From: Myxococcales bacterium
GTDB lineage: Bacteria; Myxococcota_A; UBA796; GCA-2862545
Direction of reading: 5' to 3'
DNA length: 64,000 nt
Assembly: GCA_019634415.1 (NCBI GenBank)
Contig: JAHQVJ010000054.1
Location: 1 to 64,000, forward strand
Made by a program: the position numbers and the translations under genes. The stretch's first letter is position 1. Every line of letters starts with the position of its first letter. Under the pieces are notes generated by a model that had not been told where the DNA came from, did no database searches, and saw only the letters and a program-made list of their open reading frames with translations. This document shows, in pieces, positions 1-7,996 of this stretch.

Positions 1-114
1 GCTGGTGATACGGCACTCGTTGCCTGGCTGTGGGGTCACCAGGAACAACCCTTCGCTATACACCGTGTTGTCGTCTTCGTCGGTCTCGTCGACCTCGCAG
101 TCCGGATCGATCAT
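1..114 (-). CDS. 5' part of an acidic protein (runs off the left edge)
   Basis: An ATG at 114-112 overlaps the stop of the metalloprotease gene (ATGA) and opens a frame without stops to the edge of the window. The roughly 38 visible residues begin MIDPDCEVDETDEDDN and are rich in Asp and Glu; no family can be named. Two readings are possible: a separate, translationally coupled gene, or a continuation of the metalloprotease after a one-base frameshift, because the protease ends abruptly in RCCAP and the acidic Cys-containing text would follow naturally. No signal peptide is visible after this ATG, which slightly favours the frameshift reading. Confidence 0.4.
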   Translation of the reverse strand, partial: MIDPDCEVDETDEDDNTVYSEGLFLVTPQPGNECRITS

Positions 115-1292
115 GGCGCACAGCACCGCACCTTGACGTCGGTGGCGCCAGCGATGTCTGTCACCTTGGCGGCTACGATGGGCTCGAGGTTCGCGCCCTC
201 GGCCGTGGCCAGCAGGTTCTCGTCGGCCACCCACCGGCTCGGATCGACCGTGGCGTGGGACGTCCACGCCTCGAGCGGATCTTCCGTGCCGCTGGGGGTC
301 CCTTGGGGCTTCCACCGATACAGCATGAGGTTGGTGAAGGTGCCGCTCGGGTCGTCATCGTACAGGTTCGACAAGCAGGTGTACGCGTGGGGATCTACCC
401 GAGCCGACGGCCCCAACCCCTGGCCGCCGACAGCCCACCCGGGATCTCCTCCCGATGGGTAGATGCCCGTGAGAAGAGATAGTTGCTTGTACGTCGCGTG
501 ATCTGCCCAAGGATCGGGACACATCGAGCGCAGATCCGTCGACGTGGTCGCCGCATCCAAGAGCGCCTGCATGTAGTCGTCCCCTGAGGGCCCCAGATGC
601 TGGTGCCCCAGCAGAACGTGCGTCAGCTCGTGCGACACCGTCTGCTGCAGCGAGAGCTTACCTTTCGCGAACTGCGGCAACTCCTCACCCTGCGATCCCC
701 AAGGCATCCCGGCGTGGATCACGACTCCCACGTTGCGCGCGGCGCACGTGCCCGTCACGGAGTCGAACGCGGTAGCCCCGTCGGATACCCAGGCCACGCG
801 GCCGGGGTGTCCGGCCGCCGCCCATTTCGAGGTGTCTCGGACCTTAGACAGGCTGGGAGCCTCTTCCTCGCAGTCGAAGTCCGTTCCGGGCGTGAACCAG
901 AAGAAGAGGAAATCCGCGTAGTTCTCGAAGCTAAACCACTCATCAAGCTCGCAGAGCCCCATCACCGCCGGGTTCCAATCCTTCTTGACCAGGCGGACGT
1001 CCACGCCTTCGTAGATGACCGAACCCTGCTCGTTGGACCACTGCGCCGCAGCAGCGATGATCCCGGCTTGGTGCTCCATCGGTACCTGGTCTGAGATCGC
1101 ATACCAGATCTCACGAGGATCCCCGGCCATCGACGGATCTCGGGTAGCGAAGGTGCGGGGAATCAGCTCGTACCCTCCCGGATCACCTATCGTGGTGAGA
1201 TCGACGCACGCTTCGGGAGTGTGGATGAGATCGCTTGGATACCGACCCGGCGAAGCCACCGCGATGTTCGCGGAGATCCATAGCAGGCTCAC
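111..1292 (-). CDS. Secreted HExxH zinc metalloprotease-like protein
   Basis: A 393-residue product with a short N-terminal hydrophobic segment (LLWISANIAVA) fitting export. HELTH at about residues 221-225 is the zincin motif, with two His as zinc ligands and Glu as the catalytic base. Further His residues occur at about 230 and 232 (GHQH), so the third ligand is one residue displaced from the metzincin spacing HExxHxxGxxH. Several Cys residues suggest disulfides. The GTG start at 1292-1290 overlaps the TGA of the upstream gene (GTGA), so the pair is translationally coupled; an in-frame start further upstream would run into the neighbour and lack a signal sequence. The substrate is unknown. 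The peptidase assignment rests on the motif and export signal, not on a named family. Confidence 0.72.
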   Translation of the reverse strand: MSLLWISANIAVASPGRYPSDLIHTPEACVDLTTIGDPGGYELIPRTFATRDPSMAGDPREIWYAISDQVPMEHQAGIIAAAAQWSNEQGSVIYEGVDVRLVKKDWNPAVMGLCELDEWFSFENYADFLFFWFTPGTDFDCEEEAPSLSKVRDTSKWAAAGHPGRVAWVSDGATAFDSVTGTCAARNVGVVIHAGMPWGSQGEELPQFAKGKLSLQQTVSHELTHVLLGHQHLGPSGDDYMQALLDAATTSTDLRSMCPDPWADHATYKQLSLLTGIYPSGGDPGWAVGGQGLGPSARVDPHAYTCLSNLYDDDPSGTFTNLMLYRWKPQGTPSGTEDPLEAWTSHATVDPSRWVADENLLATAEGANLEPIVAAKVTDIAGATDVKVRCCAP

Positions 1293-2029
1293 AGCTCCCC
1301 CGACGCGGAGCGTACGCGGGTCAGGAACGTAGCCCAGGGCATCGCATCGGCTGCAGCTGTGGCGGGATCGATGCGCATGGCCCCGAGGGACGGCACGGGC
1401 TTCTCGAATGGAAACGTGATCCACTCGAAGGCATCCGCCTTGTCGAGCACCAGGGCCAAGCCGACAGGCCCCCGGCCAGCGACGACCCCTGTGGTCCCGC
1501 CGTAGTCCAGAGCGGCGACGACCGACAGCTCCTGGCGCACCATGGAGTCGTAGATACGACCATCCGGCGTCCTAGGATCTGGAGGCAGGACGGCCCTCCA
1601 GACCGCCACCGAGGCCCCCGCGGATTCGGTGTAGGAGTAGGGATCCAGGAAGTAGACCGCCTCACCCCCGATCGGCATGCGTGCTGCGCCCATCAGTTCG
1701 GGAGCCACGGACGGCACGGAGTCGTCGTACCAAGTGAAGAACGAGATCGAGTCGCCCACCGCCAGCGCAGCCCGGTCATGGTCCTCGTGGAAGACTTCGA
1801 GCACCTCGAGCGTCTGCACCCAGCGGCGACGCTTGCCCACCGACACGCCCCCCGAGGCCGTGACCTCGGCGTGCACCACGAGACCGGCCTCTTCGATCTT
1901 GTCGTGCAGCCCCGTGCGGACGAAGCCCGCGGAGGTGTCCCCAGTAGCGGCTGTGTCCTGACCCGCGACTGGACTGGCCAGTGTCGCGACGACCAGCAGA
2001 ATGGCTCCCCATCCCCATCGATGTGCCAT
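1289..2029 (-). CDS. Secreted protein of unknown function
   Basis: A 246-residue protein with a clear signal peptide (GAILLVVATLASPVAG, likely cleaved near residue 24). I recognise no domain. The body is a mixture of beta-like segments with FFTWYDDSVPS and GGEAVYFLDPYS, the style of secreted accessory proteins. The ATG is preceded by a GGGAGAGAG ribosome site. It is the first gene of a leftward pair and its stop overlaps the GTG of the metalloprotease, so the two are probably made together; an inhibitor, chaperone or co-substrate role is conceivable but unsupported by sequence. Confidence 0.75.
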   Translation of the reverse strand: MAHRWGWGAILLVVATLASPVAGQDTAATGDTSAGFVRTGLHDKIEEAGLVVHAEVTASGGVSVGKRRRWVQTLEVLEVFHEDHDRAALAVGDSISFFTWYDDSVPSVAPELMGAARMPIGGEAVYFLDPYSYTESAGASVAVWRAVLPPDPRTPDGRIYDSMVRQELSVVAALDYGGTTGVVAGRGPVGLALVLDKADAFEWITFPFEKPVPSLGAMRIDPATAAADAMPWATFLTRVRSASGEL

Positions 2030-2472
2030 GACTCTCTCCCGAGACCCGTCTGGCGGGCCTTGCTAGCGTCCGCGCAACGACCCACGAATCCTCGGACCTC
2101 GCTCTGTAGGTGCTGGTGCTGTGTCGTTCGTGTGAAACGCGTCACGGGTCGCACCCTGACTTCGCCCAGGTGTTGGCACTGTGCGGATCCGGTGTTGGTC
2201 CGTACGGGTGTTCCTCGGACTCAGGAACAATGCCATACCGGCGATCCACGTCGAGCGACAATAAGCTCAAAGGCGTTAAAAAAAGTGCGAGCCCTCGTAT
2301 ACATATTGACGAAAAGGCCACCCAGCTCGGCAAGAGCTGCCGGGTGTCCCCGAGCCCGAGGTCCTGACCACCTCGGTGTCCCGAGGCACGTCGGACACCT
2401 CAGCGGCGACGCAGGTTCCAGCTCCTTGCCTCGCATGACGGGCTCGTGCCCTGCGACATCCCGCAGTCCCGT
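2030..2472. other. Gene-poor stretch with an AT-rich island
   Basis: No credible coding frame was found on either strand. The segment around 2262-2312 is strikingly AT-rich for this window, with seven consecutive A at 2278-2284. It must contain the leftward promoter for the secreted protein starting at 2029, but no promoter boxes could be assigned with confidence. Confidence 0.4.
2278..2297 (-). terminator. Weak intrinsic-terminator candidate (leftward)
   Basis: Read leftward, a short CGAG-GG-CTCG stem is followed after three bases by seven T. The stem is only 4 bp, well below a typical terminator, so this is a suggestion. It would end transcription of the decayed frame at 2473-2775. Confidence 0.2.
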
Positions 2473-2775
2473 TCACTGGCGCCAACGAGTTCGACGCTCA
2501 CGCGGGTTCCGGTCGGGGCCGAGCGCCTCCGGGGCCTTCCACCGGTACATGGCGTATCTGTCCACCAGCTCCAACGCGAAGCGGACGTCAGCGTCCGCAT
2601 GGTCGTCTGGGTGACGGATCGACAGCAGCGCATACCCGAACTCGTGGGCGGCACGTGGCTTCTGGACGAGGCGCAGGTTGGTGCCACCCACGACAGGCGA
2701 GCCCAACTTGTTCGACCACCTATCGGCGACGGCGACGATGTCCGAGGCGTCGACCGCATGCGGTGCGGAGTCCGT
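2473..2775 (-). pseudogene. Probable gene remnant
   Basis: This leftward frame reads like real protein (VDASDIVAVADRW, then VRFALELVDRYAMYRWKAPE) but has no plausible start: a TGA sits in frame at 2778-2776 and only an internal ATG at 2706 is available. Shifting one base upstream lets the protein-like text continue (LGPPTDERTPH, then AVDAS), which suggests a frameshifted, decaying gene. The family is not recognised. An expressed 77-residue protein from the ATG at 2706 is the alternative. Confidence 0.3.
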
Positions 2776-2821
2776 TCATCTGTAGGCGGCCCGAGGGTCT
2801 CGATCGAGCTCTCTCCTTCGC

Positions 2822-3694
2822 TTAGGACGGCTCGACCTTGTCCTGAGTCTTGTCGTCGAAGTCGCTCGCCGCATGACGCTCGTGCAGCTGGCTCGCCGGA
2901 TCGCCCCAGGCCCGGTTCACCATGCGGCCCCGCTTCGCCGCCGGGCGCTCCATGATCCGATCCGTCCAGCGGAGGACGTTCGTGTACTCGTGCACCGACA
3001 GGAACGTGCCCGCGCTGTAGAGCAGGCCCTTCACCAGCGCGCCGTACCAGGGCCAGATCGCCATGTCCGCGATGGAGTACTCCGCTCCCGCCATGTAGGC
3101 GTGCTCCGCCAGGTGTCGGTCGAGCACGTCGAGCTGGCGCTTCGTCTCCATGGCGAACCGGTCGATGGCGTACTCGATCTTGCTAGGCGCGTAGGCGTAG
3201 AAGTGGCCGAAGCCCCCGCCCAGGTACGGCGCAGCCCCCATCTGCCAGAACAACCAGCTCATCGCCTCGGTACGAGCCCGCGGGTCCGTAGGCAGGAACG
3301 CCCCGAACTTCTCCGCCAAGTACAGCAGGATCGAGCCCGACTCGAACACGCGCTGGGGCTGCTCACCGCTGTGGTCCACCAACACCGGGATCTTGGAGTT
3401 CGGGTTGGCCGCCACGTAGCCGCTGCCGAACTGATCGCCCTCGTTGATGTTGATGAGCCAGGCGTCGTACTCCGCTCCCCTGTGCCCCGCAGCCAGCAGC
3501 TCCTCCAGCATCACCGTGACCTTCACGCCGTTGGGGGTGGCCAGCGAGTACAGCTGCAGTGGGTGCTCCCCCACCGGCAGCTCCTTGTCGTGGGTGGGCC
3601 CGGCGACGGGTCGGTTGATGTTGGCGAAGCGTCCGCCGCTGGCCTTGTCCCACGTCCACACCTCGGGGGGGACGTACGCCGACTCGTCGCTCAT
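2822..3694 (-). CDS. yghU: Nu-class glutathione S-transferase / disulfide-bond reductase YghU
   Basis: A 290-residue product that aligns from memory almost end to end with E. coli YghU: VWTWDKASGGRFANINRPV, TPNGVKVTVMLEEL, NPNSKIPVL, ESGSILLYLAEKFG, WLFWQMGAAPYLGGGFGHFY, IADMAIWPWYG, and the C-terminal LHERHAASDF. The family is a cytosolic glutathione-dependent disulfide reductase/peroxidase. TPNG at residues 53-56 lies in the thiol-binding loop and ESGS binds the gamma-glutamyl group. The start at 3694 (MSDESAY) is chosen by similarity and a GGGAG ribosome site; an in-frame extension upstream is not conserved. It lies 82 bp downstream of a second GST, probably in one transcript. Confidence 0.93.
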   Translation of the reverse strand: MSDESAYVPPEVWTWDKASGGRFANINRPVAGPTHDKELPVGEHPLQLYSLATPNGVKVTVMLEELLAAGHRGAEYDAWLININEGDQFGSGYVAANPNSKIPVLVDHSGEQPQRVFESGSILLYLAEKFGAFLPTDPRARTEAMSWLFWQMGAAPYLGGGFGHFYAYAPSKIEYAIDRFAMETKRQLDVLDRHLAEHAYMAGAEYSIADMAIWPWYGALVKGLLYSAGTFLSVHEYTNVLRWTDRIMERPAAKRGRMVNRAWGDPASQLHERHAASDFDDKTQDKVEPS

Positions 3695-3776
3695 GCTGTG
3701 CTCCCGGCAGCTGGTACCGGCGCCATATGGACACGCCTGGGCGAGGACCACCTACGCCAGCCAGGTCGGCAGACGG

Positions 3777-4427
3777 TCACGCCACAGCGTGGGGATCGGG
3801 GAACAGCGACACCTTCGGTCCGTAGACTTGCTGGAACGCCGGACGTTGCTGCAGCCGGTCGAGGTACGCCTGCAGCACCGGTTGCTCGTCGAGCAGGCCC
3901 AGCATCTTCGCCCAGGCCACGTCGTGGCCCACCACGCAGTCCGCCACCGTCAGCGACGAGCCGAGCAGAAAAGGGCCCTCCCCCAGCGCGTCCGTGACCA
4001 GCCTCGCCCGACGGGCGAACAGCTGCCGCTGGCGCTCCGCTTCCGCCTCGTCGCGCTGATCGAGGGGCAGAAAGCGCGTGTGCTGGTTGAGCACGTCGAG
4101 CCGCCGATCCATCTCCGCCGGGCCGAACACCACCCACTGCAGGCAGGCCCGCCGTTGCGCGCCCTCCTCCGGAAGCAACCCCGCCTCCGGGTAGGTCATG
4201 GCCGCCCACAGCGCCAGCGCCGACGACTCGATCATCGGCACCCCGTCCACCGTGGCAGCGGGCACGTAGCCCATGGGGTTGACCGCCAGGTAGGCGGGCT
4301 CGCTCTGCTGCCCCTGGAAGACGTCCACCTCCCGGCCCTCGAAGGGCACACCCGCCTCCAGGAATGCCCAGCGCGCGCGGGCGGAACGGGTCGGCTGAGG
4401 CGAGAAGAACAAGGTGATGTCGGACAT
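3777..4427 (-). CDS. Glutathione S-transferase family protein
   Basis: A 216-residue product, normal GST length. The N-terminal thioredoxin-fold domain holds the loop SPQPTRSARARWAFLEAG, the cis-Pro segment GYVPAATV and the glutathione gamma-glutamyl contact MIESSALALW (residues about 65-75). The all-helical C-terminal domain contains LGSSLTVADCVVGHDVAW, matching the GST N-capping box (S/T-x-x-D) near residue 160. Likely a cytosolic conjugating or reducing enzyme for electrophiles. A GGAGGTT ribosome site precedes the ATG. It is divergent from the HxlR regulator, with a palindrome-rich gap between them, so the regulator most likely controls it. Confidence 0.9.
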   Translation of the reverse strand: MSDITLFFSPQPTRSARARWAFLEAGVPFEGREVDVFQGQQSEPAYLAVNPMGYVPAATVDGVPMIESSALALWAAMTYPEAGLLPEEGAQRRACLQWVVFGPAEMDRRLDVLNQHTRFLPLDQRDEAEAERQRQLFARRARLVTDALGEGPFLLGSSLTVADCVVGHDVAWAKMLGLLDEQPVLQAYLDRLQQRPAFQQVYGPKVSLFPDPHAVA

Positions 4428-4438
4428 CGGAACCTCCA

Positions 4439-4499
4439 GTCAATTGACTTTCGATTCGCAAGCTACTCAGATCACTTGCATTGAGCAAGTCATACTCAG
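4439..4499. promoter_or_regulatory. Divergent promoter/operator region between GST and HxlR genes
   Basis: An AT-rich gap holds three symmetric signals: a perfect 10-bp palindrome GTCAATTGAC at 4439-4448; a perfect inverted repeat ACTTGC-ATTGA-GCAAGT at 4474-4490; and a flanking direct repeat TACTCAG at 4464-4470 and 4493-4499. The inverted repeat is centred 31 bp before the HxlR start codon, the position expected for autoregulation. HxlR proteins bind such short dyads as dimers. The link to this regulator is inferred from position. Confidence 0.6.
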
Positions 4500-4512
4500 G
4501 CTACAAGGACCC

Positions 4513-4920
4513 ATGACACCCGACGGCATCGAGCGCCGATCCGACTGCCCCATCAGCTTCGCCCTGGACGTGTTCGGGGACCGGTGGACGCTGCTGGTGG
4601 TTCGGGACCTGGCCTTGAAGGGCAAGCGCACCTACTCGGAGCTGCTCGCCTCGGACGAGGGCATCGCCACCAACATCTTGGCGGACCGCCTGAAGCGGCT
4701 GGAGGAGCTCGGCATCGTGGTGAAGCGCCGTCACCCCGACGACGGCCGCCAGCGGCTGTACGGGCTCACGGACGCAGGCCTGGACCTGCTGCCGGTGCTG
4801 GTGGATCTGATCGTGTGGAGTGCGACCCACGATCCGCAGTCGGCCGCACCCGCCGCCTTCGTGGAGGAAGCCAGGCGAGATCGCGACGGGCTGCTGGCCC
4901 GCCTGCGCGGCGAGCGCTGA
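4513..4920 (+). CDS. HxlR-family winged-helix transcriptional regulator
   Basis: A 135-residue product with the HxlR signature at the N-terminus: CPISFALDVFGDRWTLLVVRDL (about residues 14-35), then the recognition region YSELLASDEGIATNILADRL and the wing LEELGIVVKRRHPDDGRQRLYGLT. A single Cys before the PIS motif is present, as in thiol-sensing members such as HypR and YodB. The start at 4513 follows AAGGA; an in-frame extension upstream would run through the operator. The gene is divergent from the two GST genes, suggesting that it senses an electrophile or disulfide stress and controls them. The effector is inferred. Confidence 0.92.
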   Translation: MTPDGIERRSDCPISFALDVFGDRWTLLVVRDLALKGKRTYSELLASDEGIATNILADRLKRLEELGIVVKRRHPDDGRQRLYGLTDAGLDLLPVLVDLIVWSATHDPQSAAPAAFVEEARRDRDGLLARLRGER

Positions 4921-4922
4921 GG

Positions 4923-5387
4923 ATGGGCTCCTACCAGCTCACCTGGTGCCCCGTCGGGGAGGGCGAGATGGCGCTGGGCCACCGCCCCGGCAAGAAGCTC
5001 CGGGCCCAGCTGGAGGCGCAGTCATGCACCCTGGTGGTGAGCCTGCTGTCACAGACCGAGAGCCAGGCGAGCGAGCATGCCGGTCGCGTGCGACTACCCC
5101 TCGCGGGAGCGGTGCCTCCCCCCGAGGAGCGCGACGACGACGTCTTGGCGCTGTTCCGGCGAATGAACCAGGAGATCACAGACGGCGGCCGGGTGTTCGT
5201 GCACTGCTCGGCGGGCCTCCATCGCACCGGGATGGTGGCCTACGCCTTCCTCCGCTGGCGCGGCCGGGCCGCCGCCGAGGCCGTGGAGCACATCGGCCAG
5301 ATGCGCGAGCTGACCGCCGACGAGCTGACCGCCGAGCGACGATCCTGGGGCGACGCCCTGATCGAGCATATCGAAAGCCCCGCCTGA
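4923..5387 (+). CDS. Small dual-specificity / tyrosine phosphatase-like protein
   Basis: A 154-residue cytosolic protein starting two bases after the HxlR stop. It has the CX5R phosphatase loop HCSAGLHRTG: nucleophile Cys95, Arg101 and the following Thr. The size and the simple alpha/beta layout fit the compact dual-specificity fold. A general-acid Asp cannot be placed with certainty; Asp71-73 in EERDDDV are candidates. The substrate may be a phosphotyrosine, a nucleotide or a phosphosugar; the sequence does not decide. Probably co-transcribed with the regulator. Confidence 0.85.
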   Translation: MGSYQLTWCPVGEGEMALGHRPGKKLRAQLEAQSCTLVVSLLSQTESQASEHAGRVRLPLAGAVPPPEERDDDVLALFRRMNQEITDGGRVFVHCSAGLHRTGMVAYAFLRWRGRAAAEAVEHIGQMRELTADELTAERRSWGDALIEHIESPA

Positions 5388-5388
5388 G

Positions 5389-7116
5389 CTACATCGACAG
5401 GGAGCCTTTGCGGAAGTCGCTGCGCCCCAGCAGCGCGTTCACCAGCACCGGCGTGCCCGAGCGCGAGGTGGTGATGGCCTCGTCGAGCACACCGTCAACC
5501 TTGTTCGCCTCGCTCACCACGAAGCCCTTGCCCCCACAGCCGTCCGCCACCGTGTGGTAGTCCATGTGGGTGAGCTGACAGGCCACCGCGCTGCCCAACA
5601 CCGGCTCCTGGTCGCGCAGGATCTGGGTCCAGCCCGCGTCGTTGCCCACCACGCTGATCACGGGCAGGCCGTGGCGCGCGAAGGTGTCGAGCTCCATGAT
5701 GGAGAACCCGGCGGCGCCATCGCCCCACAGCAGCCACACGTCGGCGTCGGGCCGCACGAGCTTCGCGCCCATGGCGAAGCCCGCCCCCACCCCCAAGGTG
5801 CCGAACACTCCCGGATCGAGCCACGACAGCGGCCCCCGCGGCGAGACCGTGTAGGAGACGGTGGCCACGAAGTCGCCGCCGTCGCCCACCAGCACGCTGT
5901 CGTCGTCGAGCTTGGTGTCGAGCCGCTTGCAGAAGGCCAGCGGGTTGAGCAGCTCGCCGTCCTGCTCGGCCATGGTGTCGATCTCGGCGTTGCGCGCAGC
6001 GTCGCGCTCCTGCAGCTCCCCCATCCACACGGAGCGATCCGGCGCGGTGGGCATCAGCGCTGCGATGGCCTCGAGCGACCTCTGCGGATCCGCCTCGATG
6101 CCGATCTGCGGCCGCCGGTTGAGGTTGAGATCCCGTGTGGACCGACTCAAGCCGATGACCTGGGCCCGAGAGACGTGGCCGCCGTAGTCCATGCGAAAGT
6201 CGTTGGGAACGCCAGCGAGCACCACCACGTCGGCGGCCTTGAGCGCTGCCCGCCGCTTGTGGCGCATCTGCAGAGGGTGCCCCTGCCCCAGCAGTCCCCG
6301 CGCCATGCCCGACAGATACACGGGCGCTCCGATGTGCTCGATGGTGCGCACCAAGGCATCGATGCGCTTCGGATCGAGCATCACCTGAGATCCGAGCACC
6401 ATCAGCGGGCGCTGCGCCGTTGCGAGTAGGTCGGCGGCCTTGCGCACCTCCCCCCGGCCCGGCGTGGGGATCTCGGGGGGCTTCGGATCGTGGAAGCGCG
6501 GGTCACCGCTGCGCTGGTAGGTCCAGCGCAGGTGCCCCTTGAGGTAGACGTTGATGGCCTGCTCGGCGAGGCTCGGATCGGGCTTCTCGAAGCGGGACTG
6601 CATCTCCTCGCGGACCATGTCCTCGCCGTAGAGCAGGTTGACCGCGAGCTCCACGAACACCGGGCCGGGAACGCCGCTCGCCGCCTCGTGCATGGCCCGC
6701 TCCATCACGGGGATCACGTCGCGCAGGCGTGTGGGACGCGCCATCCACTTCACGTGGGGCTTCATCAGCGCAGTCTGGTCGATGTCCTGCAGCGAGCCCC
6801 GTCCTCGCAGGATCGTGGCGGTGGCGCCCCCGATCAGCACCAGCGGCGACTGGGCCAGCTGCGCGTTCTTGATGGCGGTGATGGCGTTGGACACCCCCGG
6901 CCCCGCGGTGACGGCGGCCACACCGGGGATGCCCGTGAGCCGCCCCACGGCGTCCGCAGCGAACACGGCGTTGACCTCGTGACGCACGTCGATCACGCGG
7001 ATCCCGCGGGCCTCGGCGCCCACCAGGATGGGCGAGATGTGCCCCCCCACCAGCGTGAACAGGTAGGGCACTCCATGTCGCTTGAGGACCTCGGCTACGC
7101 GCGCGCCACCGTCCAT
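5389..7116 (-). CDS. ILVBL/HACL2-like ThDP-dependent 2-hydroxyacyl-CoA lyase
   Basis: A 575-residue member of the acetolactate synthase superfamily. It resembles animal ILVBL (2-hydroxyacyl-CoA lyase 2) more than bacterial IlvB: GGHISPILV, RHEVNAVFAADAVGRLTG, VTAGPGVSNAITAIKNAQ, VLGSQVMLDPKRIDALV, GGDFVATVSYTVSPRGPL, WLDPGVFGTLGVGAGFAMG. Glu47 is the catalytic Glu that activates ThDP. GDGAAGFSIMELDTFARHG followed by GNDAGW is the ThDP/Mg motif. The reaction would cleave a 2-hydroxyacyl-CoA into an aldehyde and formyl-CoA. It is the last gene of a leftward operon, one base after the HTTM stop. A role in alpha-oxidation of modified fatty acids is inference. Confidence 0.87.
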   Translation of the reverse strand: MDGGARVAEVLKRHGVPYLFTLVGGHISPILVGAEARGIRVIDVRHEVNAVFAADAVGRLTGIPGVAAVTAGPGVSNAITAIKNAQLAQSPLVLIGGATATILRGRGSLQDIDQTALMKPHVKWMARPTRLRDVIPVMERAMHEAASGVPGPVFVELAVNLLYGEDMVREEMQSRFEKPDPSLAEQAINVYLKGHLRWTYQRSGDPRFHDPKPPEIPTPGRGEVRKAADLLATAQRPLMVLGSQVMLDPKRIDALVRTIEHIGAPVYLSGMARGLLGQGHPLQMRHKRRAALKAADVVVLAGVPNDFRMDYGGHVSRAQVIGLSRSTRDLNLNRRPQIGIEADPQRSLEAIAALMPTAPDRSVWMGELQERDAARNAEIDTMAEQDGELLNPLAFCKRLDTKLDDDSVLVGDGGDFVATVSYTVSPRGPLSWLDPGVFGTLGVGAGFAMGAKLVRPDADVWLLWGDGAAGFSIMELDTFARHGLPVISVVGNDAGWTQILRDQEPVLGSAVACQLTHMDYHTVADGCGGKGFVVSEANKVDGVLDEAITTSRSGTPVLVNALLGRSDFRKGSLSM

Positions 7117-7117
7117 G

Positions 7118-7996
7118 TCACTTCTCCCGGTCGACCAGGAACGCCTGATATCCCCAAACGGAGGCGGGTCCGAACATGCCCACGGCCAAGGTCACGAAGA
7201 TCCCTGCGTGCAGAGCCACGCCGACCCACAGCGTGATCGCGCGGGTACGCCGCCACAGCACACCGGGCACGAAGGCGAGCTCCCAGATCACGGTGGCCCA
7301 CGACAACAGCGCCGACAGCGGATGCCCCAGCGGCGAGCGCAGCACGGGATCCAACAGCCACGGGGCCCGGCTGAAGGTGGCGTCGGCGATGGCGTAGTAG
7401 ATGGCGGTGCCGTCCCACCACATGGCACCTCCCAGCTTCGAGATCCCGGTGGCGGTGTACATGATCATGAGCTGGAGCTGCACGAGCCTCATGGCGAGGA
7501 TGGGCACCGTCTGGCGCGTCTGTCCCCCCAGGCGACCGGCGATCCAGGCGTCCAGCGACCACCGCGCCCCGCTGGGCGTGAGCAGCATGGTGAGCGTCCA
7601 GATCCGCAGCAGCCGGTCCCCACCGTTGTGCACCCAGGGGGCTCCGTGCCACAGGCCCACGAGCAGCAGCGCCACCGCGGCGTTGGACACGGGTGTGGCG
7701 AGGCCCAGGGTGAAGGCCACGATGGCCAGGATGCCGAGGGTGTGCACCTGACGCAGCTGACCGGCCGTCAGCCCGTCGAACAAGGGCACGCGCCAGTCGG
7801 TCCAGTGGGTGCGGAGCAGCTGCTCGTCGAAGGGCCCCTGGCGATGCAGCAGCACCTCGAAGTCGGAGCCCCACTGCAGCCAAGCCCACAGCAGCAAGAT
7901 CCCGAGGGTGATCCGCATGACGGCGGGCCAGCGCGCGTCGATGGGGGCGAACCAGAGGTGATTCCAGGCGGTCAGCGCGCGGTGGGGCAGTTCCAC
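7118..7996 (-). CDS. HTTM-domain integral membrane protein
   Basis: About 292 residues with multiple hydrophobic helices. The HTTM fold (horizontally transferred transmembrane domain, related to the membrane part of vitamin K-dependent gamma-carboxylase) is seen in the opening PIDARWPAVMRITLGILLLW, the central HNGGDRLLRIWTLTMLLTP and YTATGISKLGGAMWWDGTAIYY. The GTG start at 7996 overlaps the companion gene by 25 bp; the frame extends further upstream but only as a shadow of that gene. The reaction is unknown for bacterial HTTM proteins. The extracellular carboxylase domain is absent, so gamma-carboxylation is not implied. Confidence 0.85.
   Translation of the reverse strand: MELPHRALTAWNHLWFAPIDARWPAVMRITLGILLLWAWLQWGSDFEVLLHRQGPFDEQLLRTHWTDWRVPLFDGLTAGQLRQVHTLGILAIVAFTLGLATPVSNAAVALLLVGLWHGAPWVHNGGDRLLRIWTLTMLLTPSGARWSLDAWIAGRLGGQTRQTVPILAMRLVQLQLMIMYTATGISKLGGAMWWDGTAIYYAIADATFSRAPWLLDPVLRSPLGHPLSALLSWATVIWELAFVPGVLWRRTRAITLWVGVALHAGIFVTLAVGMFGPASVWGYQAFLVDREK

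Noticed and set aside
1235-2614. Long open frames of hundreds of codons opposite real genes (for example 1235-2614 plus and 8746-10773 plus)
   Set aside because: They run antisense to well-supported genes, have Arg/His/Pro-rich translations without motifs, and arise from the high GC content that suppresses stop codons.
7118-7996. HTTM proteins as vitamin K-dependent gamma-carboxylases
   Set aside because: Only the membrane module is present; the large lumenal domain of the true carboxylase is absent.
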